A DNA stretch of 64,000 bases from Actinomycetota bacterium (GTDB lineage Bacteria; Actinomycetota; Acidimicrobiia; Actinomarinales; Actinomarinaceae). The translations under genes and the position numbers were made by a program. Within the stretch, counting starts at the first letter, position 1. Each line of letters opens with the position of its first letter. Positions 34,001 to 43,786 of the stretch are shown here, one piece after another. Below the pieces are notes generated by a model, which had not been told where the DNA came from, did no database searches, and saw nothing but the letters and a program-made list of their open reading frames with translations. The stretch is from NCBI GenBank assembly GCA_014384285.1, contig JACNGE010000014.1, positions 276,513 to 340,512 on the forward strand. Reading direction: 5' to 3'.

Positions 34001-35485
34001 ATGTTTGGATTATTCAAAAAAGCAAAAGTAACACGAAAAAGTGATGAACAGTTAAATAAGACTGAAACTAAGTGGTTCAAAGGCCAAAAGGTTAAAATTA
34101 AGACTGGAACAACTTCCAGCCGTCCTAATAAAAAAAATTATAGAAGTAATAAATCAAATAGAACTAACAATCAAACTTGGTTCAAAGAAGCACCTTTGCC
34201 AGTACCAAATGTTGAAAAAAAACAAATGCTTATAAGTTCAACAGGAGGGTCTTCAAAAATAGCAATTTTAGAAGGAGCATCATTAGTTGAGTACTATTCT
34301 GACCAAAATAAAAAACAGTCCTTAGTTGGAAATATTTATCTTGGAAAAGTAAAAAACATACTTCCAGGCATGGAAGCTGCTTTCGTTTCTTTTGGAGAAG
34401 AGAAAAATGGTGTTATATATGTTGCTGATATATCAAATTCAAAAAGAAATTCAAAAATTGAACATTTGTTGAAACCAGAACAAGAAATCTTGGTACAAGT
34501 AGTAAAAGATGCAATGGGTGAAAAGGGTGCAAGGCTAACTGGTCAAATCTCATTCCCAGGAAGATATCTTGTTTTAATACCAAACTCTAGTACAACAGGC
34601 ATATCCAGAAGACTTCCAGAACAAGAGAGGACGAGGTTGGATAGGATAATTAGAAAAATTCAACCAGAAGGTTTTGGTGTGATTGTTAGAACAGCTGCTG
34701 AGGGAGTATCAGAAAGTTCTTTAAAAAATGATATCGATAAATTAGTAGAGGAGTGGACCGTCGTGTCTTCAAACAACCAAGGGTCAGCACCAGTTCTAAT
34801 TCATGAGGAGCCAGATGTCTCAATAAAAGTTATAAGAGAGCACTTAAATTCCAACTTTAAAAAATTATTGATAGAAAATAATAAAAATTTTGATGAAGTA
34901 AAAAAGTACGTTGAAGACACTTCACCAGAATTGTCTAGCATTATTGAAAGCTATGATGACAAGCTGAATCTTTTTGAGAGATACCACATAGAAGATCAAA
35001 TCCAAAAGGCATTGGATAGAAAAGTATGGCTACCCTCTGGAGGTCATTTAATTATTGATCCTACAGAAGCTCTTACTGTGATAGATGTAAACACAGGAAA
35101 ATTTGTCGGCAAAGATAGCTTAGAGGAGACTGTTTATGAAAATAACCTAGAAGCAGCTGAAGAAATTGCTCGACAACTTCGCTTAAGAGATATAGGTGGA
35201 ATTATTGTTATAGATTTCATAGATATGGAGTCAGTAAAGAAACAGCAAAACCTGCTGATCAAACTAAAGCAAGAATTGGCAAAAGATAAGACAAGAACAC
35301 AAGTATTTGAAGTTTCCAGACTAGGTCTTGTAGAAATGACTAGAAAAAATGTAGCTGCAGGTTTAATTGAAACATTCTCAGAAGAATGCGAAGAATGCCA
35401 AGGAAGAGGGCTAATTATCAATGATATATTTTCAAATAATTCACAAGAAAATAATATACTTGAATCCGAAGCCGTAGTAGAGTGA
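34001..35485 (+). CDS. rng: Ribonuclease E/G family endoribonuclease
   Basis: This 494-aa RNase E/G processes rRNA and mRNA. A basic, disordered N-terminus (about 1-65) precedes the S1 RNA-binding region (about 85-170). The catalytic domain follows, with the metal-binding DVNTGKFVG segment, and then the zinc-link CEECQGRG. The first ATG of the frame (33989) overlaps a GGAGG ribosome binding site that fits ATG 34001, so the later start is used. Actinobacterial RNase E often has about 1000 aa with long flanking extensions; this one is little more than the core. The rng-rplU-rpmA-obg order is conserved. Confidence 0.93.
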   Translation: MFGLFKKAKVTRKSDEQLNKTETKWFKGQKVKIKTGTTSSRPNKKNYRSNKSNRTNNQTWFKEAPLPVPNVEKKQMLISSTGGSSKIAILEGASLVEYYSDQNKKQSLVGNIYLGKVKNILPGMEAAFVSFGEEKNGVIYVADISNSKRNSKIEHLLKPEQEILVQVVKDAMGEKGARLTGQISFPGRYLVLIPNSSTTGISRRLPEQERTRLDRIIRKIQPEGFGVIVRTAAEGVSESSLKNDIDKLVEEWTVVSSNNQGSAPVLIHEEPDVSIKVIREHLNSNFKKLLIENNKNFDEVKKYVEDTSPELSSIIESYDDKLNLFERYHIEDQIQKALDRKVWLPSGGHLIIDPTEALTVIDVNTGKFVGKDSLEETVYENNLEAAEEIARQLRLRDIGGIIVIDFIDMESVKKQQNLLIKLKQELAKDKTRTQVFEVSRLGLVEMTRKNVAAGLIETFSEECEECQGRGLIINDIFSNNSQENNILESEAVVE

Positions 35486-35492
35486 TTTAGTT

Positions 35493-35819
35493 ATGAGTAT
35501 ATATGCAGTAATAAAAGTTGGAGCAGTCCAACAAAGAGTATCAGTAGGAGACACTGTTGAAGTGCCTCACAACTTCCCTGAGGAAGCCGTACAGCCTATT
35601 TTTATGGGCTCTAGTCGAGGCAGTATTAAAGCAGACGAAACTTCCTTAAAAGATTCCTTAGTTGAATTTGAAACTATGGGAACTACTAAATCAAAAAAAA
35701 TCAATATTTTTCAATATAAAAACAAGACTGGCAACAGAAGAAAAATGGGTTATAGAGAAGATAAGAAAATAATCAAAATAACTTCTATTACTAACTCTGA
35801 ATTTGGAGAAGAGGAGTAG
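35493..35819 (+). CDS. rplU: Ribosomal protein bL21
   Basis: This 108-aa protein of the large subunit binds 23S rRNA. The N-terminal [17 protein letters not shown] and the C-terminal [13 protein letters not shown] segments are those of bL21. It starts 7 nt after the RNase gene and lies 2 nt before rpmA. Confidence 0.95.
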   Translation: MSIYAVIKVGAVQQRVSVGDTVEVPHNFPEEAVQPIFMGSSRGSIKADETSLKDSLVEFETMGTTKSKKINIFQYKNKTGNRRKMGYREDKKIIKITSITNSEFGEEE

Positions 35820-35821
35820 AT

Positions 35822-36073
35822 ATGTCAAAAACAAAAGCTGGTGGCTCAACAAGGAATGGTAGAGATTCAGAATCCAAACGTTTAGGAACTAAAGTATTTG
35901 ATGGACAAGATATTTCTGCTGGTTCAATTGTAATCAGACAACGTGGAACAAAAATTCATCCCGGAGAGAATGTTTCTAAAGGTGGAGATGACACCCTTTT
36001 TGCAAAAGTAGATGGAGTAGTCAAATATTCTTCAAGGAATGGTAGAAAACTAGTAAATATCATTCCAAAATGA
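35822..36073 (+). CDS. rpmA: Ribosomal protein bL27
   Basis: This 83-aa protein lies near the peptidyl transferase centre. The N-terminal motif [14 protein letters not shown] and the [10 protein letters not shown] segment are diagnostic. The N-terminus is of the short type without the Firmicutes pre-sequence that needs cleavage. It follows rplU directly, and obg starts 4 nt after its stop. Confidence 0.97.
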   Translation: MSKTKAGGSTRNGRDSESKRLGTKVFDGQDISAGSIVIRQRGTKIHPGENVSKGGDDTLFAKVDGVVKYSSRNGRKLVNIIPK

Positions 36074-36077
36074 AGCA

Positions 36078-37277
36078 ATGTTCGTCGACAAGATTAATCT
36101 AACTTTATTTTCAGGTTCTGGGGGATCAGGATCAATTAGTTATAATTCAAAGAGTTCAAAAACCTCACCAAATGGTGCTAGTGGCGGTGATGGCGGGTCA
36201 ATAATAGTTAAAACAAACAAAGATTTATTTGACTTCAGTCACATCTTTTCAAAAAGTATTTTTAAGGCAGATAATGGCGGAGATGCTTCTAAAAATCTTC
36301 AGTCAGGTAAAAAAGCTGACGATTTAATAATTGAGCTCCCATTAGGAACAAGTATTTTTGATCAGCAGGGCCTAGTTGCTGTATTGCTTAATGAAAATCA
36401 GGAGTTAACGCTACTCAATGGAGGGAAAGGTGGTTTGGGTAATAAAGATTTAAAATCAGCAAGAAATCCAAACCCCGGAATTGCTGAACAAGGGCAGAAA
36501 AGAATTAAAAAAGAAGTTACCTTCGAATTAAGTTTAATTACAGATATTGCTATTTTGGGTTTACCCAATTCAGGTAAAAGTACTCTTATTAAGAAAATTA
36601 CAAATTCAAATGCAAAAACAGATTCTTATCCTTTTACTACAATTTCTCCAAATCTTGGAGTCATAGAAAATTTAGAAGATAATTACATAATTTGTGATCT
36701 TCCTGGCTTAATAAAGGGAGCATCAACTGGAGTAGGGCTTGGTAAATCAATACTAAAACATCTCATAAATACAAAAGTTTTGATTTTCCTTTTAGATCCT
36801 TCAAATATTGAGTTAAATATAGATGAACAAATTAATTTATTACAAAATGAAGTGTATAGCTATGAAGAAAGACTGAGACAGCTACCTGTTTTACTTGTTT
36901 CAAATAAATCAGATCTTATTAAATATGATAATGACATGATAAATATTTCAGCACTTGAAGAAGAGGGTATTGATATATTGTTAGATAAAATTCGAGAACT
37001 TAATATCAATACATTAAAAAACGTGAATAAAAGTTTTTTAAGAACTGACTTTATGAAGAATGATTTCATAATTGAAAATTATTCCGATGATTATTGGGAA
37101 GTAACTGGAAACGACGTCGATCGGATTATAAATTTAACAGGAAGTGAGATTGATGTGTTCAATGAAATTTCCCACAGGTTTGAAAATTCAGGTATTCCTG
37201 ACGAGTTAAAATTGTTAGGAGTAAAGAAAGGCAGTACTATCAAATTAGGAAAATTCGAATTTATCTATGAAGAATAA
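36078..37277 (+). CDS. obg: GTPase Obg (CgtA)
   Basis: This 399-aa protein has the glycine-rich Obg fold (about 1-155) and a GTPase domain with GLPNSGKST, DLPGLIKGA and NKSD motifs. A C-terminal OCT domain (about 325-399) ends LGKFEFIYEE. The OCT domain is typical of actinobacteria and Firmicutes. It acts in large-subunit assembly and stress response. It overlaps proB by 11 nt. Confidence 0.96.
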   Translation: MFVDKINLTLFSGSGGSGSISYNSKSSKTSPNGASGGDGGSIIVKTNKDLFDFSHIFSKSIFKADNGGDASKNLQSGKKADDLIIELPLGTSIFDQQGLVAVLLNENQELTLLNGGKGGLGNKDLKSARNPNPGIAEQGQKRIKKEVTFELSLITDIAILGLPNSGKSTLIKKITNSNAKTDSYPFTTISPNLGVIENLEDNYIICDLPGLIKGASTGVGLGKSILKHLINTKVLIFLLDPSNIELNIDEQINLLQNEVYSYEERLRQLPVLLVSNKSDLIKYDNDMINISALEEEGIDILLDKIRELNINTLKNVNKSFLRTDFMKNDFIIENYSDDYWEVTGNDVDRIINLTGSEIDVFNEISHRFENSGIPDELKLLGVKKGSTIKLGKFEFIYEE

Positions 37278-38319
37278 AAAAAATATAGTAATTAAGTTAG
37301 GAACAACTTCAATAATTCAAGACAACATGCTCGATATTCAATTTATTGAATCACTTGCTAAATGTATAAAAACATTGTATGAAGAGGGTGTAAGCACTCT
37401 AATCGTTACTTCAGGGGCAGTTCAACTTGGAGCTAACGAACTTAATTTACAAAAAAGACCAACTAATTTAAAATCTCTTCAGGTTGCCTCATCTATTGGT
37501 CAAATAGAATTAATAAACTCATATAAAGAAATTTTTCAAAAATATGGCTTGAGAGTGGGACAAGTCCTTATGTCAAAGAATGTTTTAGAAGATAGATCTC
37601 AGTTTGTAAATACAACTGCTGCACTAAATGAATTAATTAATCAAGAAATAGTTCCTGTAATTAACGAAAATGACATAGTTGCAACTGAAGAACTAAAATT
37701 TGGAGATAACGATAGACTTTCAGCAATTGTTGCCATTATCACTAAAGCTGACAAACTTATAATCGTTACAGACCAAGAAGGCTTATTTAACACTGATCCA
37801 ACTTCCAGTAGTGAGGCTAAAAAAATAGATTTTATTGAGTTCGACTCAGAAGAACTTATAGATCTAATCGAAAAATCTACCTCCGGAACAGGAATGGGTG
37901 GTTTTTCCACAAAAATAATGGCAGCTCAAATGGCAGGATTTTCAGGTATACCAACACAGATAATTTCATGGAGTGACAACGCTGTGATGGATTTAGTTAA
38001 AGGCAAGAAAATAGGAACTCTTATAAATCCATCAATTAAAAAGGTAAAACTGAAAAAGCTCTGGATCGCTTATGGACTTCAGGTTACTGGAAAAATTCTA
38101 ATTGACGATGGTGCTATCAATGCATTAAATTCAAATGCATCCTTATTATCAATCGGCATCAAGGAAATAATTAATGATTTTGATGTAGGTGAAGGTGTTG
38201 AAATAATTGACGATCATAATAAAGTTGTTGCAAAAGGTCTTTCTAGATTAAGAAGTACAGAAATTTCTAAAGAAAGTAGTGATATAGTCATTCATAAGGA
38301 TAATTTATTAATCTTATAA
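37267..38319 (+). CDS. proB: Glutamate 5-kinase
   Basis: This 350-aa enzyme phosphorylates glutamate in the first step of proline synthesis. The amino-acid-kinase domain (about 1-245) shows KLGTTSI, TSGAVQLG, NENDIVATEELKFGDND and GTGMGGFSTK. A C-terminal PUA domain (about 265-345) follows. It overlaps obg and is 41 nt upstream of proA, matching the obg-proB-proA order. Confidence 0.96.
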   Translation: MKNKKNIVIKLGTTSIIQDNMLDIQFIESLAKCIKTLYEEGVSTLIVTSGAVQLGANELNLQKRPTNLKSLQVASSIGQIELINSYKEIFQKYGLRVGQVLMSKNVLEDRSQFVNTTAALNELINQEIVPVINENDIVATEELKFGDNDRLSAIVAIITKADKLIIVTDQEGLFNTDPTSSSEAKKIDFIEFDSEELIDLIEKSTSGTGMGGFSTKIMAAQMAGFSGIPTQIISWSDNAVMDLVKGKKIGTLINPSIKKVKLKKLWIAYGLQVTGKILIDDGAINALNSNASLLSIGIKEIINDFDVGEGVEIIDDHNKVVAKGLSRLRSTEISKESSDIVIHKDNLLIL

Positions 38320-38360
38320 AAATGATTTTTATTACTGAGATAATCAAATAAACTTGATAT

Positions 38361-39602
38361 GTGTTAAAAGATATTGGAATTAAAGCTCAAAAAGCATCTC
38401 AGGATCTAAAGAATCTTGACTCAGAATTAAAAAATCAAATTATTCACGATATGTCTCAACAACTTTTACATGACAAAGAAGAAATTTTAGAGGCCAACAG
38501 CTCAGATATAAAAAATGCAAACAATTTAGAGCTTTCAAGCGCTCTTCTTGATAGATTAACATTATCTGAAGAAAGGCTAAAAGCCATGAGTTTAGGTCTT
38601 CAAAAAATTATATCCTTACCAGATCCTGTTAATTCGATAAGTTCATCTTGGAAAACTAAAGAAGGGCTAAATATAAATAAGATAAGATCACCTTTTGGAG
38701 TTATTGGAGTAATTTATGAAGCTAGGCCGAATGTTACAAGTGATGTTTCAGCTCTATGTATAAAGTCTGGAAATGCAGTCATATTGAAGGGATCAAGCTA
38801 TTGTTTGGATTCAAATAGTCAAATATTAAATTCCTTACAAGCTGCTTTAAAATCAAATGATGTTGATATTAATTCAGTCCAGCTTATCAAAAGTAAAAAT
38901 AGAGAGGACGCTATCAAGTTTATGCAAATGAAAGAATACATTGACTTAATCGTCCCAAGAGGAGGAAGAGGATTAATTGATACATTAGTAGAAAATGCCA
39001 AAGTCCCATTCATTTTAGATGGTGATGGCAATGTTCATTTGTACATACATGAAGATGCTAAAAGAGAATATATAAACAATATAGTTATTAATGCAAAAGT
39101 TCAAAGACCTGGAGTTTGTAATGCACTAGAAACACTTCTTATTCATCGTAAAATTTATGAGGAAGTTGGCCACGAAATAATCTCTACGTTAATAGAAAAT
39201 CAAGTTCAATTATTTGTAGATAAAGACATTCTTAAAGACTTCCCTTCATTACAAGAAGTGACACAGGAACATTTTGAAACGGAATTTCATGATCTTAAGT
39301 TAGCCATTGGCATAGTAGGTACTCTAGAAGAAGCAATTAATCATGTTCAAAAATACTCTTCTGGCCACACAGAGGGAATTCTTACAGAGTCAACAGACGT
39401 ATCAAGTAAATTCTCGAGTAGTATTGATTCCTCAGTGATATTTATTAATACGTCAACCAGATTCACAGATGGTGAAATGTTTGGTTTTGGGGCTGAAGTT
39501 GGTATAAGTACACAAAAACTCCATGTAAGAGGACCTATGGGATTAGAAGCACTAACAACTGAGCGTTATGTAATAGAAACAGAGGGGATAATTAGAGAGT
39601 GA
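38361..39602 (+). CDS. proA: Gamma-glutamyl phosphate reductase
   Basis: This 413-aa NADPH-dependent aldehyde-dehydrogenase-fold enzyme makes glutamate semialdehyde for proline. Landmarks are FGVIGVIYEARPNVT, LIVPRGGRGLI, the catalytic cysteine in QRPGVCNALET and the C-terminal GPMGLEALTT. Start is GTG; a nearby ATG at 38359 is out of frame. It ends in a 4-nt overlap (GTGA) with the MoxR-type gene. Confidence 0.96.
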   Translation: MLKDIGIKAQKASQDLKNLDSELKNQIIHDMSQQLLHDKEEILEANSSDIKNANNLELSSALLDRLTLSEERLKAMSLGLQKIISLPDPVNSISSSWKTKEGLNINKIRSPFGVIGVIYEARPNVTSDVSALCIKSGNAVILKGSSYCLDSNSQILNSLQAALKSNDVDINSVQLIKSKNREDAIKFMQMKEYIDLIVPRGGRGLIDTLVENAKVPFILDGDGNVHLYIHEDAKREYINNIVINAKVQRPGVCNALETLLIHRKIYEEVGHEIISTLIENQVQLFVDKDILKDFPSLQEVTQEHFETEFHDLKLAIGIVGTLEEAINHVQKYSSGHTEGILTESTDVSSKFSSSIDSSVIFINTSTRFTDGEMFGFGAEVGISTQKLHVRGPMGLEALTTERYVIETEGIIRE

Positions 39603-40429
39603 ATACTAAAGATTTGAGTATTGATCAGTTAGAAGAAAATGGTTACTACACCAACCAAAATTTAGTTGACGTAGTAAATGCGGCTCGTTTTTTAAATAAA
39701 CCTCTTTTGATTGAGGGCCCTGCTGGGACTGGAAAAACATATTTAGCTAAAACTTTATCAAAAATACTAGATTTAGAATTAATTCGACTTCAATGCCATG
39801 AAGGCATAGACGAAGATAGGGCAGTGTATGAATGGAATTATAAAAAGCAACTCTTATCAATACAGAGTAAAGACGATACAAGTAATTTATTTGGTGAAGA
39901 TTATCTTATTAAAAGACCACTATTGTCTGCCTTAACTTCACAAGATGATAATTTATTACTTATTGACGAAATAGATAGAGCAGATGAAGAATTCGAAGCT
40001 TTACTGCTTGAAATTCTGGCAGAAAATCAAATTACAATACCAGAGATGGGAACGATAACGGGCGCAGAAAATAAAGTTATCATACTTACCTCTAACAACA
40101 CAAGAGAACTCTCTGACGCATTAAGAAGAAGGTGTATATATTTGTATTTGGACTTTCCAACAATAGATATTGAAAAGAAAGTATTAATCAATACTATTGA
40201 CGAAATCACTGAAGATGAAGCCATAAAGTATGCGTCTCTAATTGCTTTTATAAGAAATCTAAATTTGAATAAAATACCATCCCTAATTGAGTCAGTTGAG
40301 TGGGTAAAGTTCAATATTTTTAATAAGAGTGATACAAATCAAAACCTTGGTATTTTATTGAAAGATAAGTCAGATCATAAACTTTATCTAGAAAGTATAG
40401 AAAATTTAAATGAATCTAACGACAACTGA
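39599..40429 (+). CDS. MoxR-type AAA+ ATPase
   Basis: This 276-aa AAA+ protein has Walker A GPAGTGKT (about 40-47), a Walker B LLLIDEIDRAD and a sensor region ILTSNNTRELSDALRRR. It belongs to the MoxR/CoxD class that works with a von Willebrand factor A (VWA) partner to mature or activate other protein complexes. The VWA/CoxE gene overlaps it by 20 nt. Start is GTG in GTGA overlap with proA. Its target is unknown here; no molybdenum dehydrogenase genes are in the window. Confidence 0.9.
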   Translation: MNTKDLSIDQLEENGYYTNQNLVDVVNAARFLNKPLLIEGPAGTGKTYLAKTLSKILDLELIRLQCHEGIDEDRAVYEWNYKKQLLSIQSKDDTSNLFGEDYLIKRPLLSALTSQDDNLLLIDEIDRADEEFEALLLEILAENQITIPEMGTITGAENKVIILTSNNTRELSDALRRRCIYLYLDFPTIDIEKKVLINTIDEITEDEAIKYASLIAFIRNLNLNKIPSLIESVEWVKFNIFNKSDTNQNLGILLKDKSDHKLYLESIENLNESNDN

Positions 40430-41768
40430 GTTAGCAAATTTTTCAGAATTCTGTAAAGAAAATAATTATTATATACCAGTAGAGTCAACTGAAAGTTTTT
40501 TAAGATACCGCATATTAAAAAAAATTGATTCTCTAGAAGATAATCTGAAGTATTTATTTTATTTACTGCCAAAAGATAGAGAAAGTCAGAATACTTTAAA
40601 AAGCTTAATTTATAGATATTTTCATTACTCGCTTGAAGAATCTGAAGAGAACACATTCTATATGATTGAAGAGTATTACAAAGATAATGGGAACCTTTTT
40701 GAAACCCTACAGGAAATAAATTTGGGGAATTTATCTAAAGTTAAAAAAATTACTAATGATTTAATCAATAATGCTATCGAAGTTGACTTTACTAGACCAG
40801 TGTCTGATTTATATTGGCTAAATCAAATTAAAAAATCAGAGAAATATAAAACTTTTTTTAATATGTTTGATCTTCTCGACATCTCAAATTTTTCAAAACT
40901 TACAAATGAATTAAATAAACGAAATATGGAAAGATTATTGGACACTTCAATATTAGAAAAGATAAGAGAAGAAAGAAATAAACAAAAGGCTGCTTATGAG
41001 CCATCTGAACTAGAACCAAGAACAGAATTAAATGAAACCGACTTTCTGTTCACCAACCAACAAGAAAGGCAGCAACTTCTTGAACAAACATATCAGCTAG
41101 GTAATAAACTTGCTGTTAAATATAAAAGATTTATAAAGGAGTCTAGTAAGGGTAGATTATTTTTTAGAAGGACAATAAGAAAATCTTTGGAGACGGGTGG
41201 CGCGATTCAAAACATTATTTTAAAACCAAAACTAAGAAAAAAACCAAAACTAACAATTGTATGCGACATCAGTGGATCTATGGCTTTAAACTCTTTATTT
41301 GGAGTCACCTTACTATATGGCATGATTAATAAGTTTTCATCTATAAAAGCTTATGTATTTATTGATGGAATCACAGAGATTACAAAAGCATTAAGATCTA
41401 TCAAAAAAAACGAGATTGAATCAATATTTTCCAGGTGGAATGAGTTTGTTAAGTCTGACGGTCATTCTGATTATCAGAAATCTTTCGAAGAACTCATTGA
41501 GCTTGATGAAACTAAAAATGGTACATTAATTGTTATTGGTGATGCAAGAAATAATTACAGAAATATTTCTCAAGAACTCATTTCCAATCTGGCTGAAAAA
41601 TATAATAAAATATTTTGGATTAACCCAGAGCAAAAAAAATATTGGAATACTGGTGATAGTCAGATGAATAAGTTTGAAGTTATTAATTTAAGAACAGTTG
41701 AAGTTAGAAACTATAAACAACTTAAGAAATTTATTCAAGAATTGGATTTTAAGAAAGTATTAGCTTAA
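40410..41768 (+). CDS. VWA domain protein, CoxE-like
   Basis: This 452-aa protein has a helical, charged N-terminal half and a C-terminal VWA domain. The domain contains a MIDAS metal site DISGSMALN and the later GDARNNYRN segment. That combination is the CoxE-like VWA family, normally encoded next to a MoxR ATPase. The two would act as a chaperone pair. It overlaps the ATPase gene by 20 nt and nadD by 1 nt, so it is built into the proA-nadD operon. Substrate unknown. Confidence 0.88.
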   Translation: MNLTTTELANFSEFCKENNYYIPVESTESFLRYRILKKIDSLEDNLKYLFYLLPKDRESQNTLKSLIYRYFHYSLEESEENTFYMIEEYYKDNGNLFETLQEINLGNLSKVKKITNDLINNAIEVDFTRPVSDLYWLNQIKKSEKYKTFFNMFDLLDISNFSKLTNELNKRNMERLLDTSILEKIREERNKQKAAYEPSELEPRTELNETDFLFTNQQERQQLLEQTYQLGNKLAVKYKRFIKESSKGRLFFRRTIRKSLETGGAIQNIILKPKLRKKPKLTIVCDISGSMALNSLFGVTLLYGMINKFSSIKAYVFIDGITEITKALRSIKKNEIESIFSRWNEFVKSDGHSDYQKSFEELIELDETKNGTLIVIGDARNNYRNISQELISNLAEKYNKIFWINPEQKKYWNTGDSQMNKFEVINLRTVEVRNYKQLKKFIQELDFKKVLA

Positions 41769-42331
41769 TGAGCATCGGCATACTAGGAGGTACATTTGAT
41801 CCTCCGCATCAAGCACATTGTGAAATTTCGATTAGAGCAATTGAACAATATAGCTTAGACAAGGTATTGTTTATTCCTTCAAAAAATCCATGGCAAAAAA
41901 CTGTAAGTACTTCATATAAAGATAGATATATAATGACAAATCTTCTTATTGAAGAATACCCTTCTTTTGAAGTGAGTGATGTAGAGGCTGGTAATTTACA
42001 GCAAACCTATACGGTTGACACTCTCACAAAATTATCAATTCCGAAGAATGAATTATTTTTTATACTTGGTGCTGATGTTGCTATAAAGGTCAGCACGTGG
42101 AGCAGGTATCAAGAGCTAAATAAACTTACTAACTTTTTAATAGCACCCAGAAATCATATTAAAGATGATACTCTTCAAATTAAATTTCCATTTAAGTATC
42201 AGATCATAACAGGAGAAGAGCTAGACATAAGTTCCACAAATATAAGAAATAAATTTAATGAAGGAGCTGATATGACACAGTCAGTTCCAGAAAGTCTTTT
42301 GGAGTATATTGTAAAAAATAAAATTTATTAA
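41768..42331 (+). CDS. nadD: Nicotinate-nucleotide adenylyltransferase
   Basis: This 187-aa enzyme makes nicotinate adenine dinucleotide in NAD synthesis. The nucleotidyltransferase motifs GGTFDPPHQAH at residues 6-16 and ISSTNIRNKF near the C-terminus are intact. In actinobacteria nadD is followed by rsfS; here the trkH-trkA pair on the opposite strand lies between. The last 4 nt overlap the end of convergent trkH. Confidence 0.96.
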   Translation: MSIGILGGTFDPPHQAHCEISIRAIEQYSLDKVLFIPSKNPWQKTVSTSYKDRYIMTNLLIEEYPSFEVSDVEAGNLQQTYTVDTLTKLSIPKNELFFILGADVAIKVSTWSRYQELNKLTNFLIAPRNHIKDDTLQIKFPFKYQIITGEELDISSTNIRNKFNEGADMTQSVPESLLEYIVKNKIY

Positions 42332-43779
42332 TTCTTCCAAGTCTTTTTGTAAAAGAGAATAGCTATCGGAAAAATTTCAAGCCTTCCAACAATCATTAAA
42401 AAGCAAAAAACTAATTTAGACATTGGATCCATAAATGAGTAATTTTGCATTGGACCTACCTCACTTAATCCTGGACCGATATTATTAATTGCAGTAGCAA
42501 CACTACTTAAAATACCTTCAAATGATATGTTTGTTCCATAAAATGTTGTAGTTGCACTTAATGCAAATGTTCCAAGAACAAAGATTGCTACATACAGGAT
42601 GAAAAACGTTTGAACGGACTCAATCATTTTTTCAGGTAAAGCAGAGCGGGACATTCTAATTTTAAAAATTGCATTTGGATATATTATCTTTCGAATCTCA
42701 TTTCTTACTGACTTTAATAATGCAATAACTCGAATTGTCTTAAGACCTCCAGCAGTGGATCCAGCCATACCCCCTAAAAACATTAGGCCTAAAATAAATG
42801 CTCTATAATCAACACTCCAAAGTTCATAATCTGCATTGGAATACCCTGTACTAGTCACCAATGTCAAAGCTGTAAACATAGCTGTATTAACAGCTTCGGG
42901 CAATGAATCACTTATAGATAATGTTTTAGGTATAAAAATTAATGATGTAGAAATCACAATAAAGGAATAAAATTTAAACTCTGTACTCTCAAATAAACTC
43001 TTAATGTTTTGAAAACTTTTAAATATAAGTGTAAAAGAGGTGCCAGCTATAAACATAAAAATTATGATCACCCATTTCGCTGATTGGGTCATTTCAGAAA
43101 CAGAAGTGTTTAAGACGCTAAAACCACCTGTTGAAAGAGTTGTCAGCGAATGGTTTAATGCTGAGTAAAAACTTAAACCACTCATATACAACAGGACAGT
43201 TTCTATCAATGTAAGTCCAGAGTAAACACCCCACAACAATTTTGCTGTATCTTGGAATCTAGGAGTCAATCTATCTGCAGTAGGTCCAGGAGATTCAGCT
43301 TTAAATAAATTTATTCCACCAGATCCTAAAAGCGGCAGTACAGTTATTGTTAATACGATTATCCCCATTCCTCCAAGCCATTGTGTTGTTGATCTCCATA
43401 GAAGTAGGGAGGAGTTTATAGATTCTATATTTGTCAATATAGATGCACCTGTTGTTGTAAAACCAGACACAGTTTCAAATAAAATATCAGTAAAGGATAA
43501 TTTAACATTTGCAAATAGATAGGGGATAGTGCCATAAATTGAAATCAAAATCCATGAAATTCCAACAGCACCAAATCCCTGAATAGTTGAAAGTTTTCTT
43601 GTAGGGAGTACTTTCTTTCTAACAAAGAAAGATACAAGAAGAGTTAATGCTGATAATACTAATAGTGAATTCGCAAATAAATAATCTTTTTTATAATAAG
43701 CGTGAATTATGGTCGGCACAAGAGATGCTGCAAGTACTGGGTAAACAGCAGAGCTGATAAAGATAATTATTTTTAACAT
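42328..43779 (-). CDS. trkH: TrkH/KtrB-type potassium transporter subunit
   Basis: This 483-aa membrane protein has the fourfold pore-loop design of Trk/Ktr channels. Four filter-like segments can be seen, TTGAS, STGGFS, STGYSN and NNIGPG, along with the conserved GGMAGSTAGGLKTIR loop. It carries K+ (possibly with Na+ or H+) and is gated by the TrkA protein encoded 7 nt upstream on the same strand. The 3' end overlaps nadD by 4 nt. Confidence 0.94.
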   Translation of the reverse strand: MLKIIIFISSAVYPVLAASLVPTIIHAYYKKDYLFANSLLVLSALTLLVSFFVRKKVLPTRKLSTIQGFGAVGISWILISIYGTIPYLFANVKLSFTDILFETVSGFTTTGASILTNIESINSSLLLWRSTTQWLGGMGIIVLTITVLPLLGSGGINLFKAESPGPTADRLTPRFQDTAKLLWGVYSGLTLIETVLLYMSGLSFYSALNHSLTTLSTGGFSVLNTSVSEMTQSAKWVIIIFMFIAGTSFTLIFKSFQNIKSLFESTEFKFYSFIVISTSLIFIPKTLSISDSLPEAVNTAMFTALTLVTSTGYSNADYELWSVDYRAFILGLMFLGGMAGSTAGGLKTIRVIALLKSVRNEIRKIIYPNAIFKIRMSRSALPEKMIESVQTFFILYVAIFVLGTFALSATTTFYGTNISFEGILSSVATAINNIGPGLSEVGPMQNYSFMDPMSKLVFCFLMIVGRLEIFPIAILFYKKTWKN

Positions 43780-43786
43780 TTAAAAA

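Noticed and set aside
38320-38360. Possible leader peptide MIFITEIIK between proB and proA
   Set aside because: Ile codons are frequent in AT-rich DNA, proline codons are absent, and no terminator or competing stems follow.
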